Below are positions 1-8,944 of a stretch of 35,710 bases of DNA, piece by piece. The stretch comes from Thermomonas sp. (GTDB lineage: Bacteria > Pseudomonadota > Gammaproteobacteria > Xanthomonadales > Xanthomonadaceae), in NCBI GenBank assembly GCA_020692565.1, contig JAIMKJ010000027.1, positions 1 to 35,710 of the forward strand, written 5' to 3'. The notes below the pieces were generated by a model. The model was not told where the DNA came from and did not search any database. It was given only the letters and a program-made list of their open reading frames with translations. The translations under genes and the position numbers were made by a program. The stretch's first letter is position 1; the number at the start of each line of letters is the position of its first letter.

Positions 1-2568
1 GCCGCCGGCCTTCTGGAATTCGCGCGATTCGCCCTTCCAGTCGATCTGCGCGGTATCGGGCAATTCTTCGCGCACGACCTGATTGGCCCATTCGATGGCG
101 TCGCCGAGGCGATAGCCCGGCGACAGGCCCGCGGAAATGGTGATCGCGCGCAGGCGGTTGAAGCGGTTGAGACTGCCGGCTTCGGCCAGCTCGGTGATGG
201 TGACGAGATTGGACAGCGGGACCAGTTCGCCGTTGTTACCGCGCACCTGGATGGCAGACAGATCCGAGGGCGTGGCGCGCGCGGCGCGTTCGGCCTGCAG
301 GATCACGTCGTACTCCTCGCCGTTGTCGACGAAGGTGGTGACGCGGCGGCTGCCCATCATCGTTTCCAGGGTGCGGCCGACTTCGGTCACCGACACGCCC
401 AGATCGGCGGCGCGGGCGCGATCGATCAACACGCGCATCTGCGGCCGGGTTTCCTTGTAGTCGGAATCGGCGGCGAAGAAATTCGGATTCTGCTCCATGC
501 GCGCGAGCACACGGTCGCGCCACTGCGCGAGCTCGCCGTACTCGGGCCCGCCCAGCACGATCTGGAACGGCTGGCCGCCGCCGCGGGTCAGGCCGGTGCG
601 CACCTGCGGATTCACGCGCACGCCGGTCAGTCCACCGAGATCCTTGCGGACCATCTGCACGACGTCATCGGTAGTGATGTCGCGCTTGTTCCAGTCCTGC
701 AGGAACACGATCGCCTGGCCGGTATGCATCTCCTCGCTGGCGCCGAAACCGCCGGGCACGCGGGTATTCACCCGCTGCATCGGCTTGCCTTCGCCGACCT
801 GCTTGAGCAGCACTTCTTCGACCTGCTGGATCTGACCGACCGTGTAATCGAAACCCGCGCCTTCCGGCCCGACCACCGACGCGAAAAACACGCCGCGATC
901 CTCGGGCGGCGCCAGTTCGCTCGGCACGAATTTGAACAGCAACACGCTGGCGACCAGCGCAGCGATCATCAATGCACCGAACATCCACACGCGCCGGATG
1001 GTGCGCTCCAGCAGCTTGCGGTAGCCGCGCGTCACCCGGTCGAGCTGCTTCGAGATCCCACTGTGCAGACGGTTCGGCTTGTTGCTGGCATGCGGGCGCA
1101 CCAGCTTGGACGACATCATCGGCGTCAGCGTCAGCGCGACCAGCGCGGAAATCGCCACCGCCGCCGCCAACGCCACCGACAGTTCGCGGAACAGTCGTCC
1201 GGTATTGCCTTCGAGGAAACCGATCGGCAGGAACACCGCCACCAGCACCGCAGTGGTGGAGATCACCGCGAACGCCACCTGCTTGGTGCCGCGCTTGGCC
1301 GCGACCAGCGACGGCTCGCCGAGATCCGCGCGGCGCTGGATGTTCTCCAGCACCACGATGGCATCGTCCACCACCAGGCCGATGCACAGCACCAGCGCCA
1401 GCAGGGTCAGCAGATTGATCGAGAAATCGAACGCGTACAGCGCGATGAACGCGGCGATCAGACACACCGGCACGGTCACCGCGGGAATGATCGCGGCGCG
1501 CACGCTGCCGAGGAACAGCCAGATCACCAGCAGCACAAGACCGATCGCCTCGAACAGCGTCGCCCACACCCGGTTGACCGCAGCCTCGATGAAAATGGTG
1601 CTGTCGAAGGCGACGAAGATGCGCGTGCCCTCGGGCAGATTCTTCTGGATCTGTTCGGCCTCGGCGCGCGCCGCAAGGGCGACATCCAGACTGTTGGCGG
1701 TGGAGGTCTTGACGATGCCCAACCCCACGTTGGGCGTACCGTTGCTGCGGAAGTACGCGCGACGCTCCGCCGATTCCAGCTCCGCGCGGGCCACGTCGCC
1801 GAGGCGCACGACGTAGCCGTCCGCGCCCTTGCCCAGCGGAATCTGCGCGAAATCCTCGGGCTTCAGATACGTGCGCTCCACGCGCAGCGTGAAGTCCCGG
1901 TTCTCCGATTCGATCCGGCCCGCGGGCAATTCGACGTTCTCGGCGCGCAGCGCGCTTTCCACGTCGCCCGCGGTCAGGCCGCGCGCGGCCAGCGCATCGC
2001 GATCCAGCCAGATGCGCATCGCGTAGCGCTGCTGGCCGCCGACGCGCACCTGCGACACGCCGTTCAGCGCGGACAGGCGATCCACGACGTAACGGTCGGC
2101 GTAATCGGTGAGCTGCAGCGTATCCATCCTGGTCGAACTCATGTTCAACCACATGATCACTTCCGAATCGCTGTCGGCCTTTTCGACTTCGGCCGGGTCC
2201 GCTTCTTCGGGCATCCGATCGGCGACGCGACTGACCGCATCGCGCACGTCATTGGCGGCGGCCTCGATATCGCGGTCGAGCGTGAACTCGATATTGACCG
2301 ACGCGCGGCCGTTGACGCTTCGCGACTGCAGGCTTTCGATGCCTTCGATGCCGGCCAGCGCATCCTCCAGCACCTGGGTGATGCGGGTTTCGACCACGCT
2401 CGCGGACGCGCCCGGATAGGTCACGTCCACCGACACCACCGGCGGATCGATGGCCGGCAACTCGCGCAGCGTGAGGCGCGTGTACGACATCACCCCGAGC
2501 ACGATCAGCAGCAGGCTGAGGACCGTCGCGAAGACCGGACGTTCGATCGAGATATCGGACAGGCGCAT
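1..2568 (-). CDS. RND multidrug efflux permease (AcrB/HAE1 type), C-terminus outside the window
   Basis: Inner-membrane proton-driven pump subunit of a tripartite efflux system. The frame is open from ATG 2568 to base 1 (856 codons). The family is about 1030-1050 residues, so roughly the last 180 are missing because the window ends, not because the gene is broken. The N-terminus MRLSDISIERPVFATVLSLL is the usual RND start with TM1. The TM4 motif GLVVDDAIVVLENIQR, near residue 400, carries the paired Asp residues of the proton relay. The porter-domain text (YPGASASVVETRITQVLEDA) is typical of HAE1 pumps. The start lies only 5 bp after the stop of the adaptor gene, so the two are surely cotranscribed. 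Substrates cannot be read from the sequence. No outer-membrane partner is visible; it may lie beyond base 1. Confidence 0.95.
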   Translation of the reverse strand, partial: MRLSDISIERPVFATVLSLLLIVLGVMSYTRLTLRELPAIDPPVVSVDVTYPGASASVVETRITQVLEDALAGIEGIESLQSRSVNGRASVNIEFTLDRDIEAAANDVRDAVSRVADRMPEEADPAEVEKADSDSEVIMWLNMSSTRMDTLQLTDYADRYVVDRLSALNGVSQVRVGGQQRYAMRIWLDRDALAARGLTAGDVESALRAENVELPAGRIESENRDFTLRVERTYLKPEDFAQIPLGKGADGYVVRLGDVARAELESAERRAYFRSNGTPNVGLGIVKTSTANSLDVALAARAEAEQIQKNLPEGTRIFVAFDSTIFIEAAVNRVWATLFEAIGLVLLVIWLFLGSVRAAIIPAVTVPVCLIAAFIALYAFDFSINLLTLLALVLCIGLVVDDAIVVLENIQRRADLGEPSLVAAKRGTKQVAFAVISTTAVLVAVFLPIGFLEGNTGRLFRELSVALAAAVAISALVALTLTPMMSSKLVRPHASNKPNRLHSGISKQLDRVTRGYRKLLERTIRRVWMFGALMIAALVASVLLFKFVPSELAPPEDRGVFFASVVGPEGAGFDYTVGQIQQVEEVLLKQVGEGKPMQRVNTRVPGGFGASEEMHTGQAIVFLQDWNKRDITTDDVVQMVRKDLGGLTGVRVNPQVRTGLTRGGGQPFQIVLGGPEYGELAQWRDRVLARMEQNPNFFAADSDYKETRPQMRVLIDRARAADLGVSVTEVGRTLETMMGSRRVTTFVDNGEEYDVILQAERAARATPSDLSAIQVRGNNGELVPLSNLVTITELAEAGSLNRFNRLRAITISAGLSPGYRLGDAIEWANQVVREELPDTAQIDWKGESREFQKAGG

Positions 2569-2573
2569 GGCGA

Positions 2574-3779
2574 TCAGCTCCGGGCGGGGGCGGCGGCGGG
2601 CGAATCCTTGGCGGGCGCAGGTTCGGCCGGCTGAGGCTGAGACGACGATTGCGGCTCAGCAGCAGTCGGAGAAGCGGAGGACGGTGTTGTGGGCGGCTTG
2701 GCGGCGCCTTCGGCGATCTTCGCGCCGGGACGCAGCTTGCCGGTGCCATCGACCACGATGCGGTCGCCGGCCTTCGCGCCCTCCACGATTTCGACCTTGC
2801 CGTCGCCCCGCGCACCGAGCGTCAACCGCACCTGTTCGACAGTGCCGTCGTCCTTCGCGCGATACACGAAGCTGTCGCGTCCCACCTGCACCACCGCGAT
2901 CTCCGGCACCATCAGCGCCTGGCGCTCGGCGCTGGGCAGGGTGACGTTGACCAGCATGCCGGGACGCAGCAGGCGTTCGGAATTCGGCAGATCGGCGCGC
3001 ACGGTCACCGCGCGGGTGGCCGGATCGACGCGCGCATCGACGATGGCCACCACACCATCGAAACTCCGGCCAGGATAGGCCGCCGCTGTGCCGGCGATGG
3101 TGCGGCCCCGGGTCGCCAGCGACAATTGCGATTCGGGCAGCGGAAAGTCCACGTACACGCGGGCCAGTTCGTCCAGCGTCGCGATCGGCGTGCCGGGCGT
3201 GACCAGCGCGCCCGGACTGACCTGACGCAGGCCCAGCACGCCGGAGAACGGCGCGCGGATCACGCGGTCGGCCAGCTGCGCGCGGATCTGGGCGACGCGC
3301 GCGTTGGCGGAGTCGCGGGTGGCGCGCTGCGTATCCAACTGCGAACGCGCGATCAGTTGCTGCTGCGCGAGCTCGCTCTGGCGACGGAAGAGGCGATCGG
3401 CTTCGTCGGCGGTGGCCTGCGCCTCGTTCAATGCGGCGCGCTGCTGCTGATCGGACAACGTGACCAGCGGCGCACCGGCGCGGACTTCATCCCCGCTGTC
3501 GAAATGCACCTGCTGCACCAGCTCGCTGACTTTCGCGGTCACGGTGACCGATTCGCGCGCCTTGACCGTACCGATGGCGGAGATGCGTTCGGCGAAGATT
3601 TCCGGCTGCAGGCGAACGGTCGTGACCGGGATCGGCCGGTCGCCGCCGCCCTGCCCGCCCGCGGCGCCGGCGGGCGGCTTGTCGTCGCCGCCGCAGGCCG
3701 CGATCAGCAAGGTCAGGCATGCCAGCGCCAAGCCTCGGCACACACGCCACAGATCGACACGCGTGGCGGAAGGTGTCAT
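2574..3779 (-). CDS. RND efflux periplasmic adaptor (membrane fusion protein), lipoprotein
   Basis: HlyD/AcrA-family adaptor linking the RND pump to an outer-membrane channel. From ATG 3779 it is 401 residues. A lipoprotein signal ends in LTLLIAAC, with the lipidated Cys at residue 29, which supports this start. The frame is also open upstream (ATG at 3923), but that would put some 48 extra residues before the signal. Then come a biotinyl/lipoyl-like half (GTVKARESVTVTAKVSE), a helical hairpin rich in Gln, Ala and Arg, the second half-motif (RAPFSGVLGLRQVSPGALV) and beta-barrel and proximal domains. The last 45 or so residues are a Pro/Ala/Ser-rich tail, probably disordered. It is the promoter-proximal gene of the pump operon, and three 15-bp repeats lie just before its start. 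Confidence 0.95.
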   Translation of the reverse strand: MTPSATRVDLWRVCRGLALACLTLLIAACGGDDKPPAGAAGGQGGGDRPIPVTTVRLQPEIFAERISAIGTVKARESVTVTAKVSELVQQVHFDSGDEVRAGAPLVTLSDQQQRAALNEAQATADEADRLFRRQSELAQQQLIARSQLDTQRATRDSANARVAQIRAQLADRVIRAPFSGVLGLRQVSPGALVTPGTPIATLDELARVYVDFPLPESQLSLATRGRTIAGTAAAYPGRSFDGVVAIVDARVDPATRAVTVRADLPNSERLLRPGMLVNVTLPSAERQALMVPEIAVVQVGRDSFVYRAKDDGTVEQVRLTLGARGDGKVEIVEGAKAGDRIVVDGTGKLRPGAKIAEGAAKPPTTPSSASPTAAEPQSSSQPQPAEPAPAKDSPAAAPARS

Positions 3780-3795
3780 GGCGTCCGGGCCGGAA

Positions 3796-3840
3796 GCATC
3801 CGAATGTGGGGCATACGAATATGAAGCATGCGAAATGGAA
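3796..3840 (-). repeat. Three tandem 15-bp repeats upstream of the efflux adaptor
   Basis: On the plus strand the units are GCATCCGAATGTGGG (3796-3810), GCATACGAATATGAA (3811-3825) and GCATGCGAAATGGAA (3826-3840), sharing GCATnCGAA. They end 17 bp before the adaptor ATG at 3779, so they lie in its leader or promoter. An iterated operator or a leader structure is possible. Because the frame is open here, they could also be a five-residue repeat in an N-terminally extended protein, but the lipoprotein signal argues against that. Confidence 0.7.
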
Positions 3841-4063
3841 CGAGACATCGTGGGAGCCGGCAGGACGATCCGGGCGATTGTAGCGGCGGCTCGCGATGAC
3901 GGCATATCCCGATGTTCATCCATGTCTTGCGATTCACACGGATCCAGCCGCGCGGGAGTGCAGATCGCATGAAATCGTGACCTTTGGCCTATGCGATGAG
4001 ACCATTCGGCAACACAGCGTTTCGTCCCGGCATGACATCCCGCAGAACATCCAGCAGAACAGC

Positions 4064-4699
4064 ATGACGCAATCGTCGATGACGCCGCCCATCCGCTCCT
4101 CCGCCCGCACCCTGATCCTCGCCAACGTCGTCACGCTGTTCGCGGCGTTGCTGTTCCGGTGGGAAGTCGCGTGGCTGTTCTGGCCTTACTGGATCCAGAG
4201 CGTGATCATCGGCGCCTATGCGCGCAAACGCATGCTCGATCTCGCGCGATTCAGCACCGAAGGCTTTACCTCGAACGGTCAGCCGGTGCCCGAGAACGAA
4301 CAGGGCAAGCGCTCCACAGCGAATTTCTTCGTCCTGCACTACGGCGGCTTCCATCTCGGCTATCTGGTGTTCCTGCTCGCCGAACATCGCGTGTCCGGCC
4401 TGGTGAACATGCTGATCCTGTTCGCCTGCGGTATATCGTTCGTACTGTCGCAACGATCGACCTATGCCATGCAGCATGCGGCGGACCTGCGCGGACAACC
4501 CAACCTCGGCAGATTGATGTTCATGCCCTATGTGCGCATTCTGCCGATGCACCTCGGGATCATCTTCGGCAGCGGACTGGGCGGCGGTGTCTTCGTCCTG
4601 GTGCTGTTCACCGCACTGAAGACACTGTCGGACATCGCCCTGGATCTGTTCGACCGCAAGGACGCCGAGAAGACGGCATCGCGCGGCGGAAATGCGTGA
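4064..4699 (+). CDS. DUF6498-like integral membrane protein
   Basis: A 211-residue membrane protein with about five hydrophobic segments (roughly residues 15-33, 35-52, 86-107, 111-129 and 155-183). The text AWLFWPYWIQSVIIGAYARK and the HYGGFHLGYLVFLL segment match what I recall of DUF6498 proteins, whose function is unknown. The frame is open further upstream (to 3896), but that stretch is not hydrophobic and looks like the leader of the divergent efflux operon. ATG 4064 or ATG 4079 are the sensible starts; neither has a clear Shine-Dalgarno. It is transcribed away from the efflux genes and towards the aldolase gene. No partner gene is apparent. Confidence 0.75.
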   Translation: MTQSSMTPPIRSSARTLILANVVTLFAALLFRWEVAWLFWPYWIQSVIIGAYARKRMLDLARFSTEGFTSNGQPVPENEQGKRSTANFFVLHYGGFHLGYLVFLLAEHRVSGLVNMLILFACGISFVLSQRSTYAMQHAADLRGQPNLGRLMFMPYVRILPMHLGIIFGSGLGGGVFVLVLFTALKTLSDIALDLFDRKDAEKTASRGGNA

Positions 4700-4819
4700 G
4701 CGCCCGTTCGACATTCCGGCGCGTTTGCGACGCCCACCGGGGAACCGCGGCCCGAAGGCCGTTCCGCAGGCTTGATCGGCCGATTCCAGACAGGCACCGA
4801 GCACCTTCATGAACGCGAA

Positions 4820-4842
4820 AACGCCGGCACGAGGCCGGCGTT
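4820..4842 (-). terminator. Rho-independent terminator of the aldolase gene
   Basis: A perfect 9-bp stem (AACGCCGGC / GCCGGCGTT) with a 5-nt loop. Read on the minus strand it ends in GTTTTCG, a short T run. It lies 30 bp past the aldolase stop, between two convergent genes. It has no T run on the plus strand. Confidence 0.75.
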
Positions 4843-4872
4843 CCGTGGAACTTCGCAGTGGCGACAGCGGGT

Positions 4873-5877
4873 TCAGCCGTTCAACTGCCCCAGCGCGGCC
4901 AGACCATTGTCGCGAGCGCGGGCGAACACCGTCTCCTGCGCCTTGCCGACATTGCCGACCAGGTCCTGCGACCAGATCTTCAGCGCTGCCGACTGCATCG
5001 CGCGGCCATAGGAGAACGACAGCGGCCACGGATTCTCGCCGATCTGGTTCATGGCGTTGAGGTGCGCGGTGGCGTCTTCATCGCTCTGGCCGCCCGAGAG
5101 GAACACGATACCCGGCAGGATCGCCGGCACGTTCGACTTCAGACACATCAGGGTGTAATCGGCGACTTCATCCACCGACGCCTGCTCTTCGCAGCTCTTG
5201 CCGGAAATGACCATCGAGGCCTTGAGAATGGTGCCCTGCAGGTCGACGTTGAACTGGTACAGCGCGTCGAACAGCGAGCGCAGCGTGACTTCGGTGACTT
5301 CGTAGCAGGTTTCGATGTCGTGGTCGCCGTCCATCAGCACCTCGGGCTCGACCATCGGCACGATGCCGCATTCCTGGCACAGCGCCGCATAGCGCGCCAG
5401 CGCGTGCGCATTGGCTTCGATGCAGGTGCCGGACGGGATGTCCTCGCCGATATTGATCACCGCGCGCCACTTGGCGAAACGCGCGCCGAGCGCGGCGTAT
5501 TCCTTCAGGCGCTCGCGCAAGCCGTCGAGGCCTTCGGTCACCAGCTCACCCGGGCAGCCGGACAGCGCATGCGTGCCCTTGTCGACCTTGATGCCGGGGA
5601 TGATGCCGTTGTCCATCATCACCTTGGTGAAGGGCACGCCATCCTTGGTGGATTGGCGGATGGTTTCGTCGAACAGGATCGCGCCGGAAATGTGCTGATT
5701 CAGATTCGGCGTGGTCAGCAGCATCTCGCGGTAGGCGCGACGGTTCTCTTCACTGTTGGGGATGCCCACGCCTTCGAAACGCTTGGCGATGGTGGCGTTG
5801 GATTCGTCGATGGCGATGATGCCCTTGCCCGGCGCCACCATGGCGCGGGCGATGTCGGCAAGCTGTTCGATGCTCAT
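4873..5877 (-). CDS. fba: Class I fructose-bisphosphate aldolase
   Basis: Cleaves fructose 1,6-bisphosphate to dihydroxyacetone phosphate and glyceraldehyde 3-phosphate through a Schiff base. From ATG 5877 it is 334 residues, beginning MSIEQLADIARAMVAPGKGI; an AGGA ribosome site precedes it, so the longer in-frame start at 5943 is not needed. Family marks are AIDES (22-26), RFAKWR (133-138), VEPEVL (176-181) and the Schiff-base lysine in ILKASMV (Lys219), with the phosphate-binding FLSGGQS further on. This is the plant/animal-like class I family (COG3588), not the DhnA type; some annotations call the gene fda. It is the last of four glycolytic genes on this strand and has its own terminator. 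Confidence 0.96.
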   Translation of the reverse strand: MSIEQLADIARAMVAPGKGIIAIDESNATIAKRFEGVGIPNSEENRRAYREMLLTTPNLNQHISGAILFDETIRQSTKDGVPFTKVMMDNGIIPGIKVDKGTHALSGCPGELVTEGLDGLRERLKEYAALGARFAKWRAVINIGEDIPSGTCIEANAHALARYAALCQECGIVPMVEPEVLMDGDHDIETCYEVTEVTLRSLFDALYQFNVDLQGTILKASMVISGKSCEEQASVDEVADYTLMCLKSNVPAILPGIVFLSGGQSDEDATAHLNAMNQIGENPWPLSFSYGRAMQSAALKIWSQDLVGNVGKAQETVFARARDNGLAALGQLNG

Positions 5878-6071
5878 GGCAGGATCCTGGGGGCGGCTGG
5901 GAAAGTCGGCCATTATACCCGCTCGCCCCAAGCGAAAGAGCATTACAGATCAATCACATACGCAGATTCAGGGCATTCCGGCGCGGCGCGTTGCATACGC
6001 ACTCGCGGCTCCGGCAGCCACGGATGAACGGGTCCCCACCGTGACAGCGGGCGCCCGCTGCATGCAATGCC

Positions 6072-6944
6072 TCAGTTGCCCGCGTCTTTCTGGATCTGCT
6101 GCACCAGTCGGGTCAACACATTGCCCGGACCCATTTCGCTGAACCCGGTGACACCATTGGCGATCAGGTAACGCACGCTCTGCGTCCATTGCACGGAGTG
6201 GGAGATCTGCTGCACCAGCAGCGATTTCGCCGACGCCGACGCATCGTCGACCGGATAAGGCTGCGCAGTGACATTGGCGACGACCGGCGTGTTCGGCGCG
6301 GAGAACGTCAGCGGCGCCAGGAACTCCGCGAATTCCTTCGCGGCATCGGCCATGTAACGCGAATGGAACGCGGCGCTGACCGGCAACGGCATGAACATGC
6401 GCGCACCGGCTGCTTCGAACAGCGGACCCGCGAGCTTGATCTCGTCCACCGGCCCCGACACCACCGTCTGCGCCGGCGAATTGAAATTTGCGACATCGAT
6501 GCCGGTCAGTCCGCCGTCCTCGATCACCCGTGCGATCGCATCCGCGCTCAGGCCGATCACCGCGCCCATGCCGCCGTTGCGGGCCTGCGACATCAGTTCG
6601 CCGCGCTTCTTCACCAGGCGAAGGCCGGTCAGGAAATCGTAGACGCCCGCGGCGAGCAGCGCGTTGTATTCGCCGAGGCTGTGGCCGGCGAGATAATCCG
6701 GGCGCGCACCTTCAGCGACGGCCTTGTAGTAATGCAGGGCATTGACCACATACAGGCTCGGCTGGGTGAACTGCGTGTCCTTCAATCGATTGTCGGCATC
6801 TTCCAGGCAGAGTTCGCGCATCGAGTAGCCGAGGATCGCATCCACGTCTTTCTCTACCGAGACGTATTCGCTCACTTCATCGAACAACCCCTGGCCCATG
6901 CCGCGCTTCTGCGAACCCTGGCCGGGAAAAACGAAAGCAATCAT
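6072..6944 (-). CDS. ACP S-malonyltransferase, FabD/trans-acyltransferase type
   Basis: Transfers malonyl from malonyl-CoA to an acyl-carrier-protein thiol. The 290 residues contain GQGSQ (8-12), the nucleophile elbow GHSLGE with Ser89, the carboxylate-binding Arg114 in VKKRGELM, and the catalytic His194 in AAFHSRYM, so it looks active. ATG 6944 is preceded by GAGG at good spacing. The wording of the N-terminal half (SQKRGMGQGLFDE, YSMRELCLED, TQPSLYVVNAL) resembles the stand-alone acyltransferases of trans-AT polyketide synthases more than housekeeping FabD. None of fabH, fabG or acpP is adjacent. Upstream by 42 bp is a phosphopantetheinyl transferase, the other trans-acting enzyme such assembly lines need. 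No PKS or NRPS module lies in this window, so the client carrier protein must be elsewhere. Confidence 0.9.
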   Translation of the reverse strand: MIAFVFPGQGSQKRGMGQGLFDEVSEYVSVEKDVDAILGYSMRELCLEDADNRLKDTQFTQPSLYVVNALHYYKAVAEGARPDYLAGHSLGEYNALLAAGVYDFLTGLRLVKKRGELMSQARNGGMGAVIGLSADAIARVIEDGGLTGIDVANFNSPAQTVVSGPVDEIKLAGPLFEAAGARMFMPLPVSAAFHSRYMADAAKEFAEFLAPLTFSAPNTPVVANVTAQPYPVDDASASAKSLLVQQISHSVQWTQSVRYLIANGVTGFSEMGPGNVLTRLVQQIQKDAGN

Positions 6945-6986
6945 TTCAACCTCACATCTGCGATTATCGAGTGTCGCTTCGATCGT

Positions 6987-7772
6987 CTATTCTGAAGTCC
7001 GCAGGAACTGGAGGGCAAGCCTTTTTTCCCCCGACAGCGGCACCGCCCGACGCACGATCAGTTCCGGCACCTGCGCGTCCAGGCATTCCGCGCAGACCGC
7101 CAGAAGATAATCGGCTTCCGGCTGCAGTTGCCAGAATCGCCAGCGCGCGGGATCGTCGCCCAGCTCATGATCGATGGCGATCCGCACACGGCTGTCGTCC
7201 GGATAATCGAAGCTGAATTTGTCGAGCGGCAGCTGCAGGCCCATGCCGCGCGCCTTGATATACGCTTCCTTGAATGTCCAGTACTCGAAAAAACGATATT
7301 GCTGCCGATGCGAAGGCGTCTTCGCGAGATCGCCCGATTCCAGCGGCGAGAAAAAGCGATCCGCCATGCCGATCGACACTTCGCGCGAGCGGATGTTCTC
7401 GACATCCACGCCCAAGGCCCGGCCCGCGGTCACGCCGAGCACGATCATGCTGTGGGTGTGCGAAAGATTGAACGTCAGACGCAGATGCTCGGCCTGTGGG
7501 TTCATCGCGTACGGGCGGCCGTATGCGTTGGTGCCGAACACCCAGTCCCGGGGATCGATCGGGGCATAACGCGACAACACGGTCCTCACCAGAACGCGCG
7601 TCACCAGATAGCGTCGACGATCTCTCGCGAAGTAGTATTTCGGCTCCTGCGCGCGCTCATCGGCGCTGAGGAGTTGCCGATACGCGACATGCAGCGCTTC
7701 GTCGGAAATCTGCTCGTAGTCCGCGAGCCACAGATGGATCTCGGATGGGCCGATCGCGACAGGGCCGATCAT
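6987..7772 (-). CDS. 4'-phosphopantetheinyl transferase, Sfp type
   Basis: Moves the phosphopantetheine arm of CoA onto a serine of carrier proteins. The 261 residues carry FNLSHT (101-106), the Mg-binding GVDVE (121-125) and WTFKEAYIKA (165-174), the three Sfp-superfamily signatures, all intact. The length fits the two-half Sfp/EntD class rather than the 120-residue AcpS class, so secondary-metabolite carrier proteins are the likely clients. The gene ends 42 bp before the acyltransferase start and begins 36 bp after the metallophosphoesterase stop, suggesting one transcript of three genes. No clear ribosome site precedes ATG 7772. Confidence 0.93.
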   Translation of the reverse strand: MIGPVAIGPSEIHLWLADYEQISDEALHVAYRQLLSADERAQEPKYYFARDRRRYLVTRVLVRTVLSRYAPIDPRDWVFGTNAYGRPYAMNPQAEHLRLTFNLSHTHSMIVLGVTAGRALGVDVENIRSREVSIGMADRFFSPLESGDLAKTPSHRQQYRFFEYWTFKEAYIKARGMGLQLPLDKFSFDYPDDSRVRIAIDHELGDDPARWRFWQLQPEADYLLAVCAECLDAQVPELIVRRAVPLSGEKRLALQFLRTSE

Positions 7773-7808
7773 GCGATCACCGCGGGCGACGCTGGCCGGT
7801 GCATGGCA

Positions 7809-8570
7809 TCAGCACGCATGGATGGCGAGCAGCGCTTTCGCCGCGATCATGGTCTCGGCCGGATAGCCGAAGGCATTGTTGACATAGGTCACGCCGTCGA
7901 TCGTCACGTTTCGATTGAGATGGCTGTGGCCGTAGACATGGATGCCGGGATTCATCCTGCGCAATTGCGCCTCCAGCCGCGAGGAGCCGAGGATGGGATA
8001 CAGCAAACGGGTCGAGCCGGAGACGTACCACGGCATCAGATCGATGCGCGGCAGGAAGTGCGAACAGGTGATCACCGTTTCGTCCCGCGCATCGGCAATC
8101 GGCCGATTGAGCGCGTCGAAATGCAGCGAGATTTCGTTGGCGCCGTACCCGTCCGGCCAACGGCAAGCGCGAAAGTCCATCCACATCGCCTGCAGCTCTT
8201 CGCTGGGCTCGCCGAAGGAATAGTCGTACCACCCCAGGAGTGGATGGATCGCCACGCCACGCTCGCGATACGTGCGCATGGTGGCCCCGCTCGCTTCCAC
8301 CACATCGCAGACCTCGGCGAATTTCTGCAGCGAATTCTTGTCGCGACCCTCGCGGGCCACCCACAGGTCGTGGTTGCCCGGCACGAACACCACTTTCCTG
8401 AAGCGCTTCACGAATGCGCGCACGCACCATTCGAACAACGGCGGCTTGTCGGTCAGATCGCCAGCAAGGATGAGCAGGTCATCCTGATACTCGACAACCG
8501 ACAGGTTCTCGACCCACTTGGCGTTGGCGTCGTAATCGACGTGGATATCGGAAAGCGCGAAGATTCGCAT
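7809..8570 (-). CDS. Calcineurin-like metallophosphoesterase
   Basis: A 253-residue dinuclear-metal phosphoesterase. The metal ligands sit in the usual order: SDIH (7-10), GD (37-38), GNHD (65-68), a single His in CSHFLP and the closing GHSH. Several conserved tryptophans lie in the middle. The substrate is unknown; the superfamily acts on nucleotides, phosphoproteins and phospholipids. It is the first gene of the set leading to the phosphopantetheinyl transferase and acyltransferase. A role in recycling a phospho-metabolite of that pathway is possible but rests only on position. No strong ribosome site precedes ATG 8570. Confidence 0.88.
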   Translation of the reverse strand: MRIFALSDIHVDYDANAKWVENLSVVEYQDDLLILAGDLTDKPPLFEWCVRAFVKRFRKVVFVPGNHDLWVAREGRDKNSLQKFAEVCDVVEASGATMRTYRERGVAIHPLLGWYDYSFGEPSEELQAMWMDFRACRWPDGYGANEISLHFDALNRPIADARDETVITCSHFLPRIDLMPWYVSGSTRLLYPILGSSRLEAQLRRMNPGIHVYGHSHLNRNVTIDGVTYVNNAFGYPAETMIAAKALLAIHAC

Positions 8571-8841
8571 GCGATGGGGTCAGCCTTGCCGGATCGGCGC
8601 GAGCCGGAGGCAGCCAGGATCGCCGGAGCCCGCAGAACGCGGCTGCGAGAAAACCTGGCGAAATGAATGAAACGCAGTATTGAAGCCCGCTGCATTAAAG
8701 CCCAGCGAAATGAACGAAATCCAGAAGAATGACACCACTGCTCCTTTCTGCATGGTCCGATATACAAGCCTGCCGTATAAACATCCAATTTCTAAATGCA
8801 GCAGCTCCCCACGTTGCTTCGTGTAAAACACAACATCGCAG
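8571..8841. other. Gene-free spacer upstream of the metallophosphoesterase
   Basis: No convincing gene. An open frame of 120 codons on the minus strand (8580-8942) runs through this spacer and the palindromic repeat beside it, and is better explained as repeat translation. Base composition shifts from GC-rich near 8571 to AT-rich near 8700-8830, marking the edge of the AT-rich segment that holds the TIR gene. Confidence 0.5.
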
Positions 8842-8909
8842 GATGGATTGAGCGCAGCGATACCATCACTTGTGAGGATGCCGAAGGGTATCGCTGCGCC
8901 CAAGCCATC
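8842..8909. repeat. Palindromic intergenic repeat (REP/MITE-like)
   Basis: The left arm is 8842-8864 and the right arm 8887-8909. The 23-nt arms are complementary at 21 positions and enclose a 22-nt loop; the core is GCGCAGCGATACC. I recall dispersed repeats of this style (a GGATGGGTTGAGCGCAGCGA-like core) in proteobacterial genomes. It sits 36 bp past the TIR-gene stop, and may also terminate that transcript or mark an insertion point. Confidence 0.7.
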
Positions 8910-8944
8910 GCACCTCACTGACAAGTGAAGCCTCCAAACCAAAG

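Noticed and set aside
724..2634. A long plus-strand frame opposite the RND permease
   Set aside because: It is a GC-rich antisense shadow, rich in His, Arg and Gln, with the true gene on the minus strand.
8580..8942. A 120-codon minus-strand frame between the TIR gene and the phosphoesterase
   Set aside because: Its first third is the translation of a palindromic repeat and the rest shows no family pattern or ribosome site.
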